Assembly (NCBI GenBank): GCA_964416385.1
Contig: CAYQDW010000031.1
Span: 1 to 26,946, forward strand
Origin: JAUHWL01 sp964416385
GTDB lineage: Bacteria; Bacteroidota; Bacteroidia; Flavobacteriales; Schleiferiaceae
Reading direction: 5' to 3'
DNA: 26,946 nucleotides
The notes under the pieces were generated by a model. That model did no database searches, was not told the origin of the DNA, and saw only the letters and a program-made list of their open reading frames with translations. Shown here one piece after another: positions 15,937 to 23,165 of the stretch. Positions within the stretch are counted from its first letter, which is position 1. Every line of letters starts with the position of its first letter. Made by a program: the position numbers and the translations under genes.

Positions 15937-17343
15937 TTAGAAACCAATCACTGCTTCAAGTACGATGCCATCAAAGGTTGCACCCTTGCGATATTCCACG
16001 GGCGCTCCGCGGTTTGTTAAAATGCTCCAGTTGTCATCATAGCTTTGGTTTACATATTCAAGCTTAACTAACACATTTCTTGTAAAGAACCAACCTGCAC
16101 CAACATTTAGGCGAGATACGGTTAGCGCTTCTGGTGCATCTTGCGCCACACCAGCTTCATTTACAGATGCATAGGCATTGTTTCCAGTAACGGTGTTGTA
16201 TCGGCCGCCTACAAAAAACTGATCCCAAGCACCAAAGCGATAAATAAGTTCTGCACCTAACTGGGTGTAATTGCCAGCTTCCCACACTTCAGAACCTTTA
16301 GGATTTTCAGCGCCTGAGGCATTACCCATTGCCCTTTCAAACACACCAAAGAATTCAAATCCTTGATATTTTACGAATGGGTTTACTTGTATAGCCATTA
16401 GCTGTCTGAAATTAGGGTCTATTCTACCAGAAAAATCGTTGGCATACGTTGCATTTGTAGAATCTGTAAATGTTAAAACATTGTAATAACGGGCACCAGC
16501 GCGATCACCTGCATATAATCTGTAGCCTTGATTCCAATCGCTTGAATTATACAAAGACGCTGTTAAACGCACGCGGAGGTCATCATTAATTTGATTGTCC
16601 CAACCGGCCTTAACCCAAAAGCTTGGCTTTACTTTTACGTAATCGTCTGTTGCTGTTGTTGAATTATCAGGGCTACGCAAAACTGTTGGATTTAGGATAC
16701 CCGTACCAATACCACCAATAACTATAAAGTTACCTGGAAAAGCTTGCACTTCCATAAATGGCTCAACCGTGTTGTTATCCATTAAATAGTTGCCAACAAA
16801 AGGATTGTAAATGGCCATTGCATTGTCAGATCTACGAAAAACAGCATCGCCATAAGAGAAGTTATCTACACCCGCTTTAAGGGTGAAGATGTCCATGATA
16901 CCTTCTGCAAAGCCTTCTTTAATAAAATCTAAACGGTCAATTTGGATATATCCACCTTTAACCCAAGCTTCATTGTGGTGGCGTGCGCTTAAATATGAAC
17001 GTAAATGAACACGCATACCATCTGCCAATTGTGCATCAATATTCAAGTTAGCCGTAGGTAAGTTTACACTATTACCCAATAGCTTCATGCTATATGGCGA
17101 ATTGGTCATGTTGGCTTCTTGCTTGATTAATTGGTATTGTAGTGCAAAATCGCCACCAACACGAATTTTGAAGCCATCAAAAGCCACATCATTGTTTTTC
17201 TTTCCGGTTTCAAAAACATTCAGCCCATCATAACCGGGTAGCCGATAGTATTGCAGATCAGGCTGAATACCTTGGGCGAAGGCAGTGATGGCAAAAGCCG
17301 CCATTGCTGCAAATAATCCTGTTTTCTTAATTGAAGTTCTCAT
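15937..17343 (-). CDS. porin-like outer-membrane protein
   Basis: A 468-residue protein with a signal peptide (MRTSIKKTGLFAAMAAFAIT, then AFAQ). A barrel of amphipathic strands follows (MRVHLRSYLSARHH, WVKAGWDNQI, VNPFVKYQGFEFFGVFERA, LVKLEYVNQSY), with a terminal Phe in VLEAVIGF. The organisation resembles Bacteroidetes porins related to phosphate-selective or general porins, but the substrate cannot be told. The gene starts 35 bases after the stop of a YceI gene on the same strand, so the two probably form an operon. The convergent terminator lies 33 bases past its stop. Related YceI-porin pairs suggest cooperation in the envelope; this is inference. Confidence 0.8.
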   Translation of the reverse strand: MRTSIKKTGLFAAMAAFAITAFAQGIQPDLQYYRLPGYDGLNVFETGKKNNDVAFDGFKIRVGGDFALQYQLIKQEANMTNSPYSMKLLGNSVNLPTANLNIDAQLADGMRVHLRSYLSARHHNEAWVKGGYIQIDRLDFIKEGFAEGIMDIFTLKAGVDNFSYGDAVFRRSDNAMAIYNPFVGNYLMDNNTVEPFMEVQAFPGNFIVIGGIGTGILNPTVLRSPDNSTTATDDYVKVKPSFWVKAGWDNQINDDLRVRLTASLYNSSDWNQGYRLYAGDRAGARYYNVLTFTDSTNATYANDFSGRIDPNFRQLMAIQVNPFVKYQGFEFFGVFERAMGNASGAENPKGSEVWEAGNYTQLGAELIYRFGAWDQFFVGGRYNTVTGNNAYASVNEAGVAQDAPEALTVSRLNVGAGWFFTRNVLVKLEYVNQSYDDNWSILTNRGAPVEYRKGATFDGIVLEAVIGF

Positions 17344-17378
17344 ACATTCTAAGGATTTGTTGATACTTATTTGAGTTG

Positions 17379-17924
17379 TTAATTGAATACGAGGTTAAAG
17401 CGGATAGTTAGGTCATTGCCCGTTGTCATGGCACCTAGCATAGCTGTTGGAGGCGTAATACCATAATCTGTCATTTTCATTTTGTAGCTGCCTTTTAAAA
17501 TCAACTTGCCACCAGAAACGGTATATACACTGGTAATGGTAACGGCATTAGACTTGCCGTTTATAGTTAATGATCCTGTACAGAGTACTTTGTTGCCAGA
17601 AATAGATGCGCTCTTAAGATTAAATGTAATGGTTGGATGTTTATCCGCATTCATGGCGCTATACGTGTTTTTATCCATCGTACTCTTTCCACTTTTTATG
17701 GCGCGTACAGGAATAGATATTTGCATAGACTTGATTTCTTTGAGCGCTGAACCTGCAAGCGTAGCATGGCATGAACCAGAAATAGTTTCAACATTTTCTG
17801 TCCAGTCATGCACATTACTAGTACCATCAATTTCTATTGAACTGGCACCATTATTTACCCTTAATTGGGCAAAAAGCGAGGAAACTGTAAAAAGGAATGC
17901 GAGTGTAATTTGTATTGGCCTCAT
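17379..17924 (-). CDS. YceI-family lipid-binding protein
   Basis: A 181-residue exported lipocalin-like protein, the most typical of the three YceI copies here. It has a signal peptide ending SSLFAQ (about residue 20), DGTSNVHDW (33-41), the middle segment MNADKHPTITFNL, and C-terminal MTDYGITPPTAMLGAMTTG followed by the last strand LTIRFNLVF. The family binds isoprenoid quinone-like or other amphiphilic lipids; E. coli YceI is a periplasmic, base-induced protein. It is first gene of a likely operon with the porin 35 bases downstream. A -7-like box (17947-17954) and a CRP-like palindrome (17998-18013) lie upstream. Confidence 0.9.
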   Translation of the reverse strand: MRPIQITLAFLFTVSSLFAQLRVNNGASSIEIDGTSNVHDWTENVETISGSCHATLAGSALKEIKSMQISIPVRAIKSGKSTMDKNTYSAMNADKHPTITFNLKSASISGNKVLCTGSLTINGKSNAVTITSVYTVSGGKLILKGSYKMKMTDYGITPPTAMLGAMTTGNDLTIRFNLVFN

Positions 17925-17946
17925 GGTGTATCTTTATTTTACGCCA

Positions 17947-17954
17947 CGAAAGTA
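17947..17954 (-). promoter_or_regulatory. -7 promoter element of the YceI-porin operon
   Basis: The minus strand reads TACTTTCG, one mismatch from TAnnTTTG, ending 23 bases before the YceI ATG at 17924. No clear -33 TTTG is present at 19-21 bases, which would fit a promoter that needs an activator at the palindrome further upstream. Confidence 0.35.
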
Positions 17955-17997
17955 GATGTGCCAATAGGTGTGATTAATGAGAAGTATCACCCAGATA

Positions 17998-18013
17998 CGT
18001 GATAATTGTCACA
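17998..18013. promoter_or_regulatory. CRP/FNR-like palindrome upstream of the YceI-porin operon
   Basis: CGTGA, six bases (TAATTG), then TCACA: one mismatch from the CRP-type pattern TGTGA-N6-TCACA. A second inverted repeat shares the left arm: TATCAC (17985-17990) pairs with GTGATA (17999-18004). The palindrome centre lies roughly 65 bases upstream of the start predicted from the -7 box, a usual distance for a class I activator. No CRP-family gene is in the window, and the regulator is unknown. Confidence 0.35.
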
Positions 18014-18097
18014 TTTTTTCTGAGCTACTTTTATCAAGCTAATGAAATGCCGAAAAAACTTTAACGCGCTATTGCAAATTGCGCACAAGATTTTGAT

Positions 18098-18649
18098 TTA
18101 TATCGCCTTAAAAACAAGTGTGAAGCGGATTTCTACCTTTTCTTCTACAGACAATGTGCCCAGTAAGGCTTTTGGGGGGGCTATGTTATAGTCAGACATG
18201 TTTACTTCATGCGTGCCCATAAATGACACAGAATTGTTGGTGAAGGAATATGTGGTTGTTATAGATACCTCTTTAGACGCACCTGCAATGGTTAGCATAC
18301 CTCTAAAAACGGCCAGACCATTATCTAGTGTTATCTGCTTGGCTAAAAATGTAATTTCTGGATGATCTTTTTCTTTTAATGCCTCGTAGGTATCTGTGGC
18401 CATCCCTTTTCTTGGAGCCTTGATGCTGGTAACTGGAATCTGAAGTTCTAATCCGCTTATGCCAGTAAGCACTTTACCACTATAAAAAGCCACCAAAGAG
18501 CCTTTAAACTGTGTTACTTCTTCTTCCCAAGTGCTGTAATTTGTTTCTCCTGAAATATACATTTCGCTGGCCGCGATGTTAATACGGAAAGATTGGGCGC
18601 TACTCGCACTAACCACAAAAACAAAAAATACAGAAATAAGACCTTTCAT
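18098..18649 (-). CDS. YceI-family protein, second minus-strand copy
   Basis: A 183-residue exported protein with signal peptide (about residues 1-19, ending SASSAQ) and YceI features. SGETNYSTWEEE (33-44) replaces the SNVHDW segment, EALKEKDHPEITFLA is in the middle, and MSDYNIAPPKALLGTLSVEE is near the end, followed by the last strand VEIRFTLVF. It lies 173 bases upstream of the other minus-strand YceI gene and 46 bases after the KAS III stop, so it may be read through from that gene. A run of seven C (coding strand; 18174-18180) lies in the IAPPKA codons; a one-base slip there would change only the last 25 or so residues. Confidence 0.85.
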   Translation of the reverse strand: MKGLISVFFVFVVSASSAQSFRINIAASEMYISGETNYSTWEEEVTQFKGSLVAFYSGKVLTGISGLELQIPVTSIKAPRKGMATDTYEALKEKDHPEITFLAKQITLDNGLAVFRGMLTIAGASKEVSITTTYSFTNNSVSFMGTHEVNMSDYNIAPPKALLGTLSVEEKVEIRFTLVFKAI

Positions 18650-18695
18650 AACCTAAGATTTGATGGAGAAATAACCCGATTATCGCGCCCGATGT

Positions 18696-19703
18696 TTACC
18701 ACCGCATTAAAGCACTGGCCCATGTAAAGCCAGAACCGAAGGCCGCCAAACAAACCAAATCGCCCTTTTTAATTTTGCCTTCTTGCAGGGCTTCGCTAAG
18801 TGCTATTGGTATAGAAGCCGCGGTGGTATTGCCATAACGCATAATATTATTGTACACCTGCGCTTCGGTAAGGCCCATTTTTTTCTGAATAAACTGGCTA
18901 ATTCTAAGGTTTGCTTGGTGCGGAATAAGCATATCGATTTGATCAGGCGTATGGTTGTTGGCCTGTAATGCCTCCATAATCACTTCTGCAAATCGGGTTA
19001 CGGCATGTTTAAAAACAAAATTTCCGTTCATATAAGGGAAGTAGCTCGTATCCTCCGGATCATTCGCTTCCATTATTTTATTCACCCACCTATTGGTGGC
19101 TGGCCCTATGAGGCATAATTCTTCAGCATACTGGCCTTCACTATGTAAATGGGTAGACAAAATGCCTCTATTTTCTTCTTGGCTGCGTTGCACAATAGCT
19201 GCTCCGGCACCATCTCCAAAAATCACCGTTACGCCCCTACCTCGTGTAGAACGCTCTAATCCGCCACTATGCTGTTCTGCGCCAATCACCAAGATTGTTT
19301 TGTACATGCCACTCTTGATGTATTGATCTGCCACAGAAAGGGCATAAACAAAGCCAGAGCATTGGTTGCGAACATCTAGAGCGCCAACTTCGCGAATGCC
19401 TAAATCGCGCTGCACCAATACACCCGGGCCAGGGAAATAATAATCTGGGCTCAATGTTGCGAATATGATAAAGTCTATATCGTCTGCTGTAATACCTGCA
19501 TTTTCAATGGCCATACGTGCGGCCTTCACACCCATCGCGCTGGTGGTATTACCATCTCCTTCAACAACCCATCTACGCTCTTTTATACCAGTACGCTCAG
19601 TAATCCAAGCGTCATTGGTTTCCATAAAGGCTGATAAATCATCATTGGTTACAACGTTTTCTGGTACAAAATGACCAACCCCAGCAATAATAGAACTGAA
19701 CAT
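18696..19703 (-). CDS. fabH: beta-ketoacyl-ACP synthase III (KAS III)
   Basis: A 335-residue cytoplasmic thiolase-fold condensing enzyme that joins acetyl- or acyl-CoA with malonyl-ACP to start fatty-acid synthesis. The catalytic triad is visible: Cys115 in VRNQCSGF, His262 in PHQAN and Asn292 in GNTTAAS; GDGAGAA (163-169) and NDAWITERTGIKERRW (30-45) are family motifs. I start at ATG 19703 (MFSSIIAGVGHFVPE); an upstream in-frame start only adds eight poorly fitting residues. It stands alone, not with plsX, rpmF or other fab genes, so it could be a second KAS III with a different acyl primer. It is followed on the same strand by YceI and porin genes and is divergent from htpG. Confidence 0.88.
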   Translation of the reverse strand: MFSSIIAGVGHFVPENVVTNDDLSAFMETNDAWITERTGIKERRWVVEGDGNTTSAMGVKAARMAIENAGITADDIDFIIFATLSPDYYFPGPGVLVQRDLGIREVGALDVRNQCSGFVYALSVADQYIKSGMYKTILVIGAEQHSGGLERSTRGRGVTVIFGDGAGAAIVQRSQEENRGILSTHLHSEGQYAEELCLIGPATNRWVNKIMEANDPEDTSYFPYMNGNFVFKHAVTRFAEVIMEALQANNHTPDQIDMLIPHQANLRISQFIQKKMGLTEAQVYNNIMRYGNTTAASIPIALSEALQEGKIKKGDLVCLAAFGSGFTWASALMRW

Positions 19704-19795
19704 AGCTTTTACTTTTTGCAATTGCACGAATGTAACGGATAAACCACTTTAACCAAATAAAGGTTTCTTAATGTTTTGCATGACATAGCACGTTT

Positions 19796-19833
19796 GTCAG
19801 GTTGCTGACAATCTTTCAGCCAGAAATCGGCTG
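19796..19833. promoter_or_regulatory. two inverted repeats upstream of htpG
   Basis: TGTCA (about 19796-19800) pairs with TGACA (19806-19810), extendable by one G-C pair. Six bases later CAGCC (19817-19821) pairs with GGCTG (19829-19833). They lie 45-83 bases before the htpG ATG, and the second repeat runs into the -24-like box. They do not match CIRCE (TTAGCACTC-N9-GAGTGCTAA). They may be operator or activator sites for heat-shock control. Confidence 0.4.
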
Positions 19834-19846
19834 GCATAACCTTTGA
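19832..19846 (+). promoter_or_regulatory. candidate htpG promoter, sigma-54-like -24/-12 motif
   Basis: TGGCATAACCTTTGA has GG (19833-19834) and G (19845) at exactly the sigma-54 spacing (GG-N10-GC), with TGGCA and TTTG both fitting. It departs from consensus in the last C (here A). The predicted start near 19857 leaves a leader of about 22 bases to the ATG at 19879. The same bases contain TAACCTTTG, a housekeeping -7 box with one extra base, so an ordinary promoter is the alternative. Confidence 0.35.
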
Positions 19847-19878
19847 CCTGTTGGCCTCGAACTAAAAATTTTATAAAA

Positions 19879-21774
19879 ATGGCTACTGGAAAAATTAATG
19901 TTACAGCAGACAACATTTTCCCCATTATCAAAAAGTTTCTTTACTCTGATCATGAAATATTTCTGCGTGAGTTAATAAGCAACGCAGTAGATGCCACCCA
20001 AAAGTTACAAACGCTTAGCCGTATTGGTGAGGCCAAAGGAGAATTAGGCGATGTAACGATACAGGTAGAAATCAATGCCAAGAAGAAAACGCTAACCATT
20101 CGCGACCGTGGTATAGGTATGACCGCTGCTGAGGTTGAGAAATATATAAACCAAGTGGCTTTTTCTGGTGCAGAAGAATTCTTGAAAAAGTATGAAGGCA
20201 AGCTTGATGGCAAAGGCATCATTGGGCATTTTGGTTTGGGTTTTTACAGCAGCTTTATGGTTGCCAAGCAGGTAGAAATAAAAACCAAAAGCTTTACCCA
20301 ATCTGAGGAAGAAAACGGTGCACATTGGCGTTGTACCGGCAGCCCAGAGTTTGATTTAACAGAGGTTAAGAAAAAAGACCGCGGCACAGAAATTATTCTT
20401 CATATCGCAGATGATAGCGAAGAGTTCTTAGAAGAAAGTCGCATACGCGAACTTTTAAACAAGTACGCCAAGTTTATGCCTATCCCTATTCAATTTGGAG
20501 AGAAGGAAGAAAAAATAAACGTGGCCAAAGAAGGCGAAAAGGAAAAATTAAAAACCAAAAAGGTTCCTGATATTATAAATAACCCAGAACCAGCTTGGGT
20601 TAAAAAGCCCTCTGAACTCACAGATGAAGACTATCAAAAATTCTATAGCGAGTTATATCCTTTTACTTTTGATAAACCGCTATTTCATATCCACCTAAAT
20701 GTAGATTATCCTTTTAACCTGACTGGGGTTTTATTCTTCCCTAAAATAAAGCCCAACGTTGAGCCTCAACGCAATAAAATCCAATTATATCAGCAGCAAG
20801 TTTTTGTTACAGATAGCGTAGAGGGCATTGTTCCTGATTTCCTCACCCTACTACACGGTGTGCTTGATAGCCCTGATATTCCATTAAATGTTAGTCGCAG
20901 CTACTTGCAGGCAGATGGTGCCGTTAAGAAAATTAGCAGCCACATCACCAAAAAGGTAGCCGACAAGCTAGAAGAGATGTTTAAGAATGATCGCGAAGAC
21001 TTCCAGAAAAAATGGAATGACATGAAGGTGATCATTGAATACGGCATGCTTACCGATGAGAAGTTTTATGAGCGCGCACAAAAATTTGCCCTCTATCAAA
21101 GTACAGATGGCTCTTTTTACACATTAGAAGAATACATCGAAAAAGTAAAAGAAGCGCAAACGGATAAAGACAAGAATACCATCATTCTTTATGCAGCGCA
21201 CAAAGAAGGCCAACACGCCTACATAGAAAAGGCAAACAACCGCGGTTATGATGTTTTGCTTTTAGATAGCCCGCTAACAGGCCACTTGCTTCAAAAAATT
21301 GAAGGTGAGAAAAACACTGTGAAGTTTGCGCGTGTAGACAGCGATTTAATAGATAACCTCATTAAAAAAGACGATAACCGTGTTAGTGCTTTGAGCGATA
21401 AAGACAAAGAGAATCTTAAAGCAGCGGTAGAGGCAGTAACCACAGAAGGCAAGTTTACAGTGCGCTTAGAAGATATGGACAGCGCAGATGCACCTTTTGT
21501 AATTACCGTGCCTGAGTTTATGCGCAGAATGAAAGAAATGAGCATGACCGGTGGCGGTATGTTTGGTATGTCTGATATGCCCGAGATGTATGATTTAGTG
21601 GTGAATAGCAATCACCCACTGAGCAACCGCATCTTAAACGAAGGGGATACTGAAGTTAAGAACAGTCTTATTAGTCAGGCGTTAGACCTTGCCAAATTGC
21701 AGCAAAACCTGCTACATGGCGAGGAGCTTACGAAGTTTGTAAAACGCAGTTATGCCAAGCTAGAGGAAGTTTAG
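19879..21774 (+). CDS. htpG: molecular chaperone HtpG (bacterial Hsp90)
   Basis: A 631-residue cytoplasmic ATP-dependent chaperone that remodels late folding intermediates. ATG at 19879 gives the conserved start MATGKINVTADN; the in-frame TTG upstream is in the leader. The N-terminal GHKL ATPase domain shows ELISNAVDAT (31-40), DRGIGMT and GHFGLGFYSSFMV. The middle domain carries FPKIKPNVEPQRNKIQLYQQQVFV and the catalytic-loop region PLNVSRSYLQAD. The C-terminal dimerisation domain ends without the eukaryotic MEEVD. The length matches Bacteroidetes HtpG. It is divergent from fabH and followed by a strong terminator. Inverted repeats and a -24/-12-like motif lie upstream, consistent with stress control. 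Confidence 0.97.
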   Translation: MATGKINVTADNIFPIIKKFLYSDHEIFLRELISNAVDATQKLQTLSRIGEAKGELGDVTIQVEINAKKKTLTIRDRGIGMTAAEVEKYINQVAFSGAEEFLKKYEGKLDGKGIIGHFGLGFYSSFMVAKQVEIKTKSFTQSEEENGAHWRCTGSPEFDLTEVKKKDRGTEIILHIADDSEEFLEESRIRELLNKYAKFMPIPIQFGEKEEKINVAKEGEKEKLKTKKVPDIINNPEPAWVKKPSELTDEDYQKFYSELYPFTFDKPLFHIHLNVDYPFNLTGVLFFPKIKPNVEPQRNKIQLYQQQVFVTDSVEGIVPDFLTLLHGVLDSPDIPLNVSRSYLQADGAVKKISSHITKKVADKLEEMFKNDREDFQKKWNDMKVIIEYGMLTDEKFYERAQKFALYQSTDGSFYTLEEYIEKVKEAQTDKDKNTIILYAAHKEGQHAYIEKANNRGYDVLLLDSPLTGHLLQKIEGEKNTVKFARVDSDLIDNLIKKDDNRVSALSDKDKENLKAAVEAVTTEGKFTVRLEDMDSADAPFVITVPEFMRRMKEMSMTGGGMFGMSDMPEMYDLVVNSNHPLSNRILNEGDTEVKNSLISQALDLAKLQQNLLHGEELTKFVKRSYAKLEEV

Positions 21775-21795
21775 GAACTGGCATTTATCACAACT

Positions 21796-21832
21796 AAAAA
21801 GGGTCGCGGCAAAGTAGCTGCGACCCTTTTTT
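21796..21832. terminator. strong bidirectional rho-independent terminator
   Basis: A ten-base-pair stem (21801-21810 with 21817-21826, one G-U pair) closes a six-base loop AAAGTA. It is flanked by five A on the left and six T on the right, so it works from either side. It serves the convergent ends of htpG (plus) and the CBS-domain gene (minus). Confidence 0.9.
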
Positions 21833-21888
21833 CTTTTGACTTGTTTACACTTACCTCGTTCTAAGAAAGAACCACTCATAAAAATATA

Positions 21889-22317
21889 TTATCCCATTGA
21901 AGTACTTAAGTAGCGTAACAAGTCTGTAGTAGTCACAATTCCGAGCAATTCTTTTCCATCAACCACCGGCAGCGCATGAAAATCCATCCGTGTTAAAACA
22001 TCGCAAGCATCGCCAACAGTTGCCGTTTTTTGAATACAAAATGGATCTCTAACCATTACTTGTTCCAACGTTAAAAAGTTATAAATCGGCACGTCATCTT
22101 CTGCCTCAGCATCAACTTCAGCAAAACTTGAGGTGTAACTCAGGCGCTGCAAATCAGTTAAGCTAACCATGCCCAAAATCCTTCCCCCTTCTACAATGGG
22201 TATGTGCCTGATATGCTTTTTTTTCATGATGTGTTCAACTTCGGCCAAAGATGTATTTACCGCTACAGTATGCACTTGGCTTGTCATTATATGGGTTATG
22301 GGCACATGCGTCTTCAT
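21889..22317 (-). CDS. tandem CBS-domain protein
   Basis: A 142-residue cytoplasmic protein made only of two CBS motifs (a Bateman module), which usually bind adenine nucleotides and act as an energy sensor. The first motif runs ITHIMTSQVHTV through RHIPIVEGGRILGMVSLTDLQRLS; the second runs EQVMVRDPFCIQ through FHALPVVDGKELLGIVTTTDLLRYL. I chose ATG at 22317 (MKTHVPITHIMT), which matches the family's usual start; ATG 22341 would add eight residues. No partner enzyme domain is fused and none is encoded next to it, so its target is unknown. It is divergent from the GIN-domain gene and convergent with htpG. Confidence 0.88.
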   Translation of the reverse strand: MKTHVPITHIMTSQVHTVAVNTSLAEVEHIMKKKHIRHIPIVEGGRILGMVSLTDLQRLSYTSSFAEVDAEAEDDVPIYNFLTLEQVMVRDPFCIQKTATVGDACDVLTRMDFHALPVVDGKELLGIVTTTDLLRYLSTSMG

Positions 22318-22372
22318 TGCATTTACAATTTTTGATTGCATGAAGGTCTTCTTTAAATGCCATTAAAAACAC

Positions 22373-22382
22373 GATAATTATC
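22373..22382. promoter_or_regulatory. perfect palindrome GATAATTATC between CBS and GIN-domain genes
   Basis: A perfect ten-base palindrome lies in the 156-base divergent region, 56 bases before the CBS ATG and 91 before the GIN-domain ATG. It shares nine of ten bases with the core of the CRP-like site at 18001-18010 (GATAATTGTC). AT-rich palindromes this short occur by chance, so the call is weak. Confidence 0.2.
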
Positions 22383-22473
22383 AGTTTTACAGATTAAGGT
22401 TTTTTCTTTGCCCAAGAAACCTTTGGTCATTAAAGAGTGTCTATCCAGGTAAACAATAATAAACGCAAACACC

Positions 22474-23160
22474 ATGAAAAACTTTCTGCTCTTAGCAACC
22501 CTCTTAGCCACATCCTTACTTTCTTTTGGTCAAGTAAAAAAAGACTTCCACAACTTAACGTTTAACAGCGTAGAAGTATCTGGCGCTTTTAATGTGTACT
22601 TACGCATGGGCGATGCCCCTGATGTTACAGTTGTTGCAGACGAAGACCTTATTGACCGCATTGAGGTAGATGTAATTAATGATGTGCTTGAAATTGAACT
22701 TGAGCAAGACTGGTGGAATTGGGCAAAGCAAAATGGGGATGTTGATATTTACATCACCCTTAAAACTGTAAAAAGCCTATCATTTAGTGGCGCGTGTGTT
22801 GTGTCTAGTAAAAACACGCTGCGTGGCACTACATTATCTCTAGAAACCAGTGGCGCTTGTAAAATAGACACCAAATTGGCCTTTAATACTTTGGATGTTG
22901 ATGTATCTGGTGCAAGCAAACTTACTTTTAGCGGAACATGTAAAAAAGTTAATGTTGATGCCTCTGGCGCATGTGCCATTTATGCTGCACCTTTGCAAAC
23001 TGAATCTATGCGCCTTGAGGTTTCTGGCGCTTCTAAAGCTGAAGTCTGGGCTACCAAAACACTACACATTGAGGCCTCTGGCGCCTGCAAAGTGTCTTAC
23101 AAGGGTAATCCAGAAGTTACGCAAGAAGTATCTGGCGCCTCAAGCATTGTTAAAATGTAA
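22474..23160 (+). CDS. GIN-domain (DUF2807) exported beta-helical protein
   Basis: A 228-residue exported protein with signal peptide (residues 1-20, ending SFGQ). It belongs to the head-GIN-domain/DUF2807 family of putative autotransporter-adhesin-like proteins of Bacteroidetes; function is not established. Visible features are the N-terminal strand FNSVEVSGAFNVYLRMG and then a right-handed beta-helix pattern in which SGA (often SGAC or SGAS) recurs at residues 36, 105, 126, 145, 164, 184, 202 and 220. From residue 105 on the period is 18-21 residues. Cys in alternate turns may stack. A phosphohexomutase gene starts five bases after its stop, so the two are probably cotranscribed. No lipobox or sorting domain is seen. 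Confidence 0.88.
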   Translation: MKNFLLLATLLATSLLSFGQVKKDFHNLTFNSVEVSGAFNVYLRMGDAPDVTVVADEDLIDRIEVDVINDVLEIELEQDWWNWAKQNGDVDIYITLKTVKSLSFSGACVVSSKNTLRGTTLSLETSGACKIDTKLAFNTLDVDVSGASKLTFSGTCKKVNVDASGACAIYAAPLQTESMRLEVSGASKAEVWATKTLHIEASGACKVSYKGNPEVTQEVSGASSIVKM

Positions 23161-23165
23161 TATTG

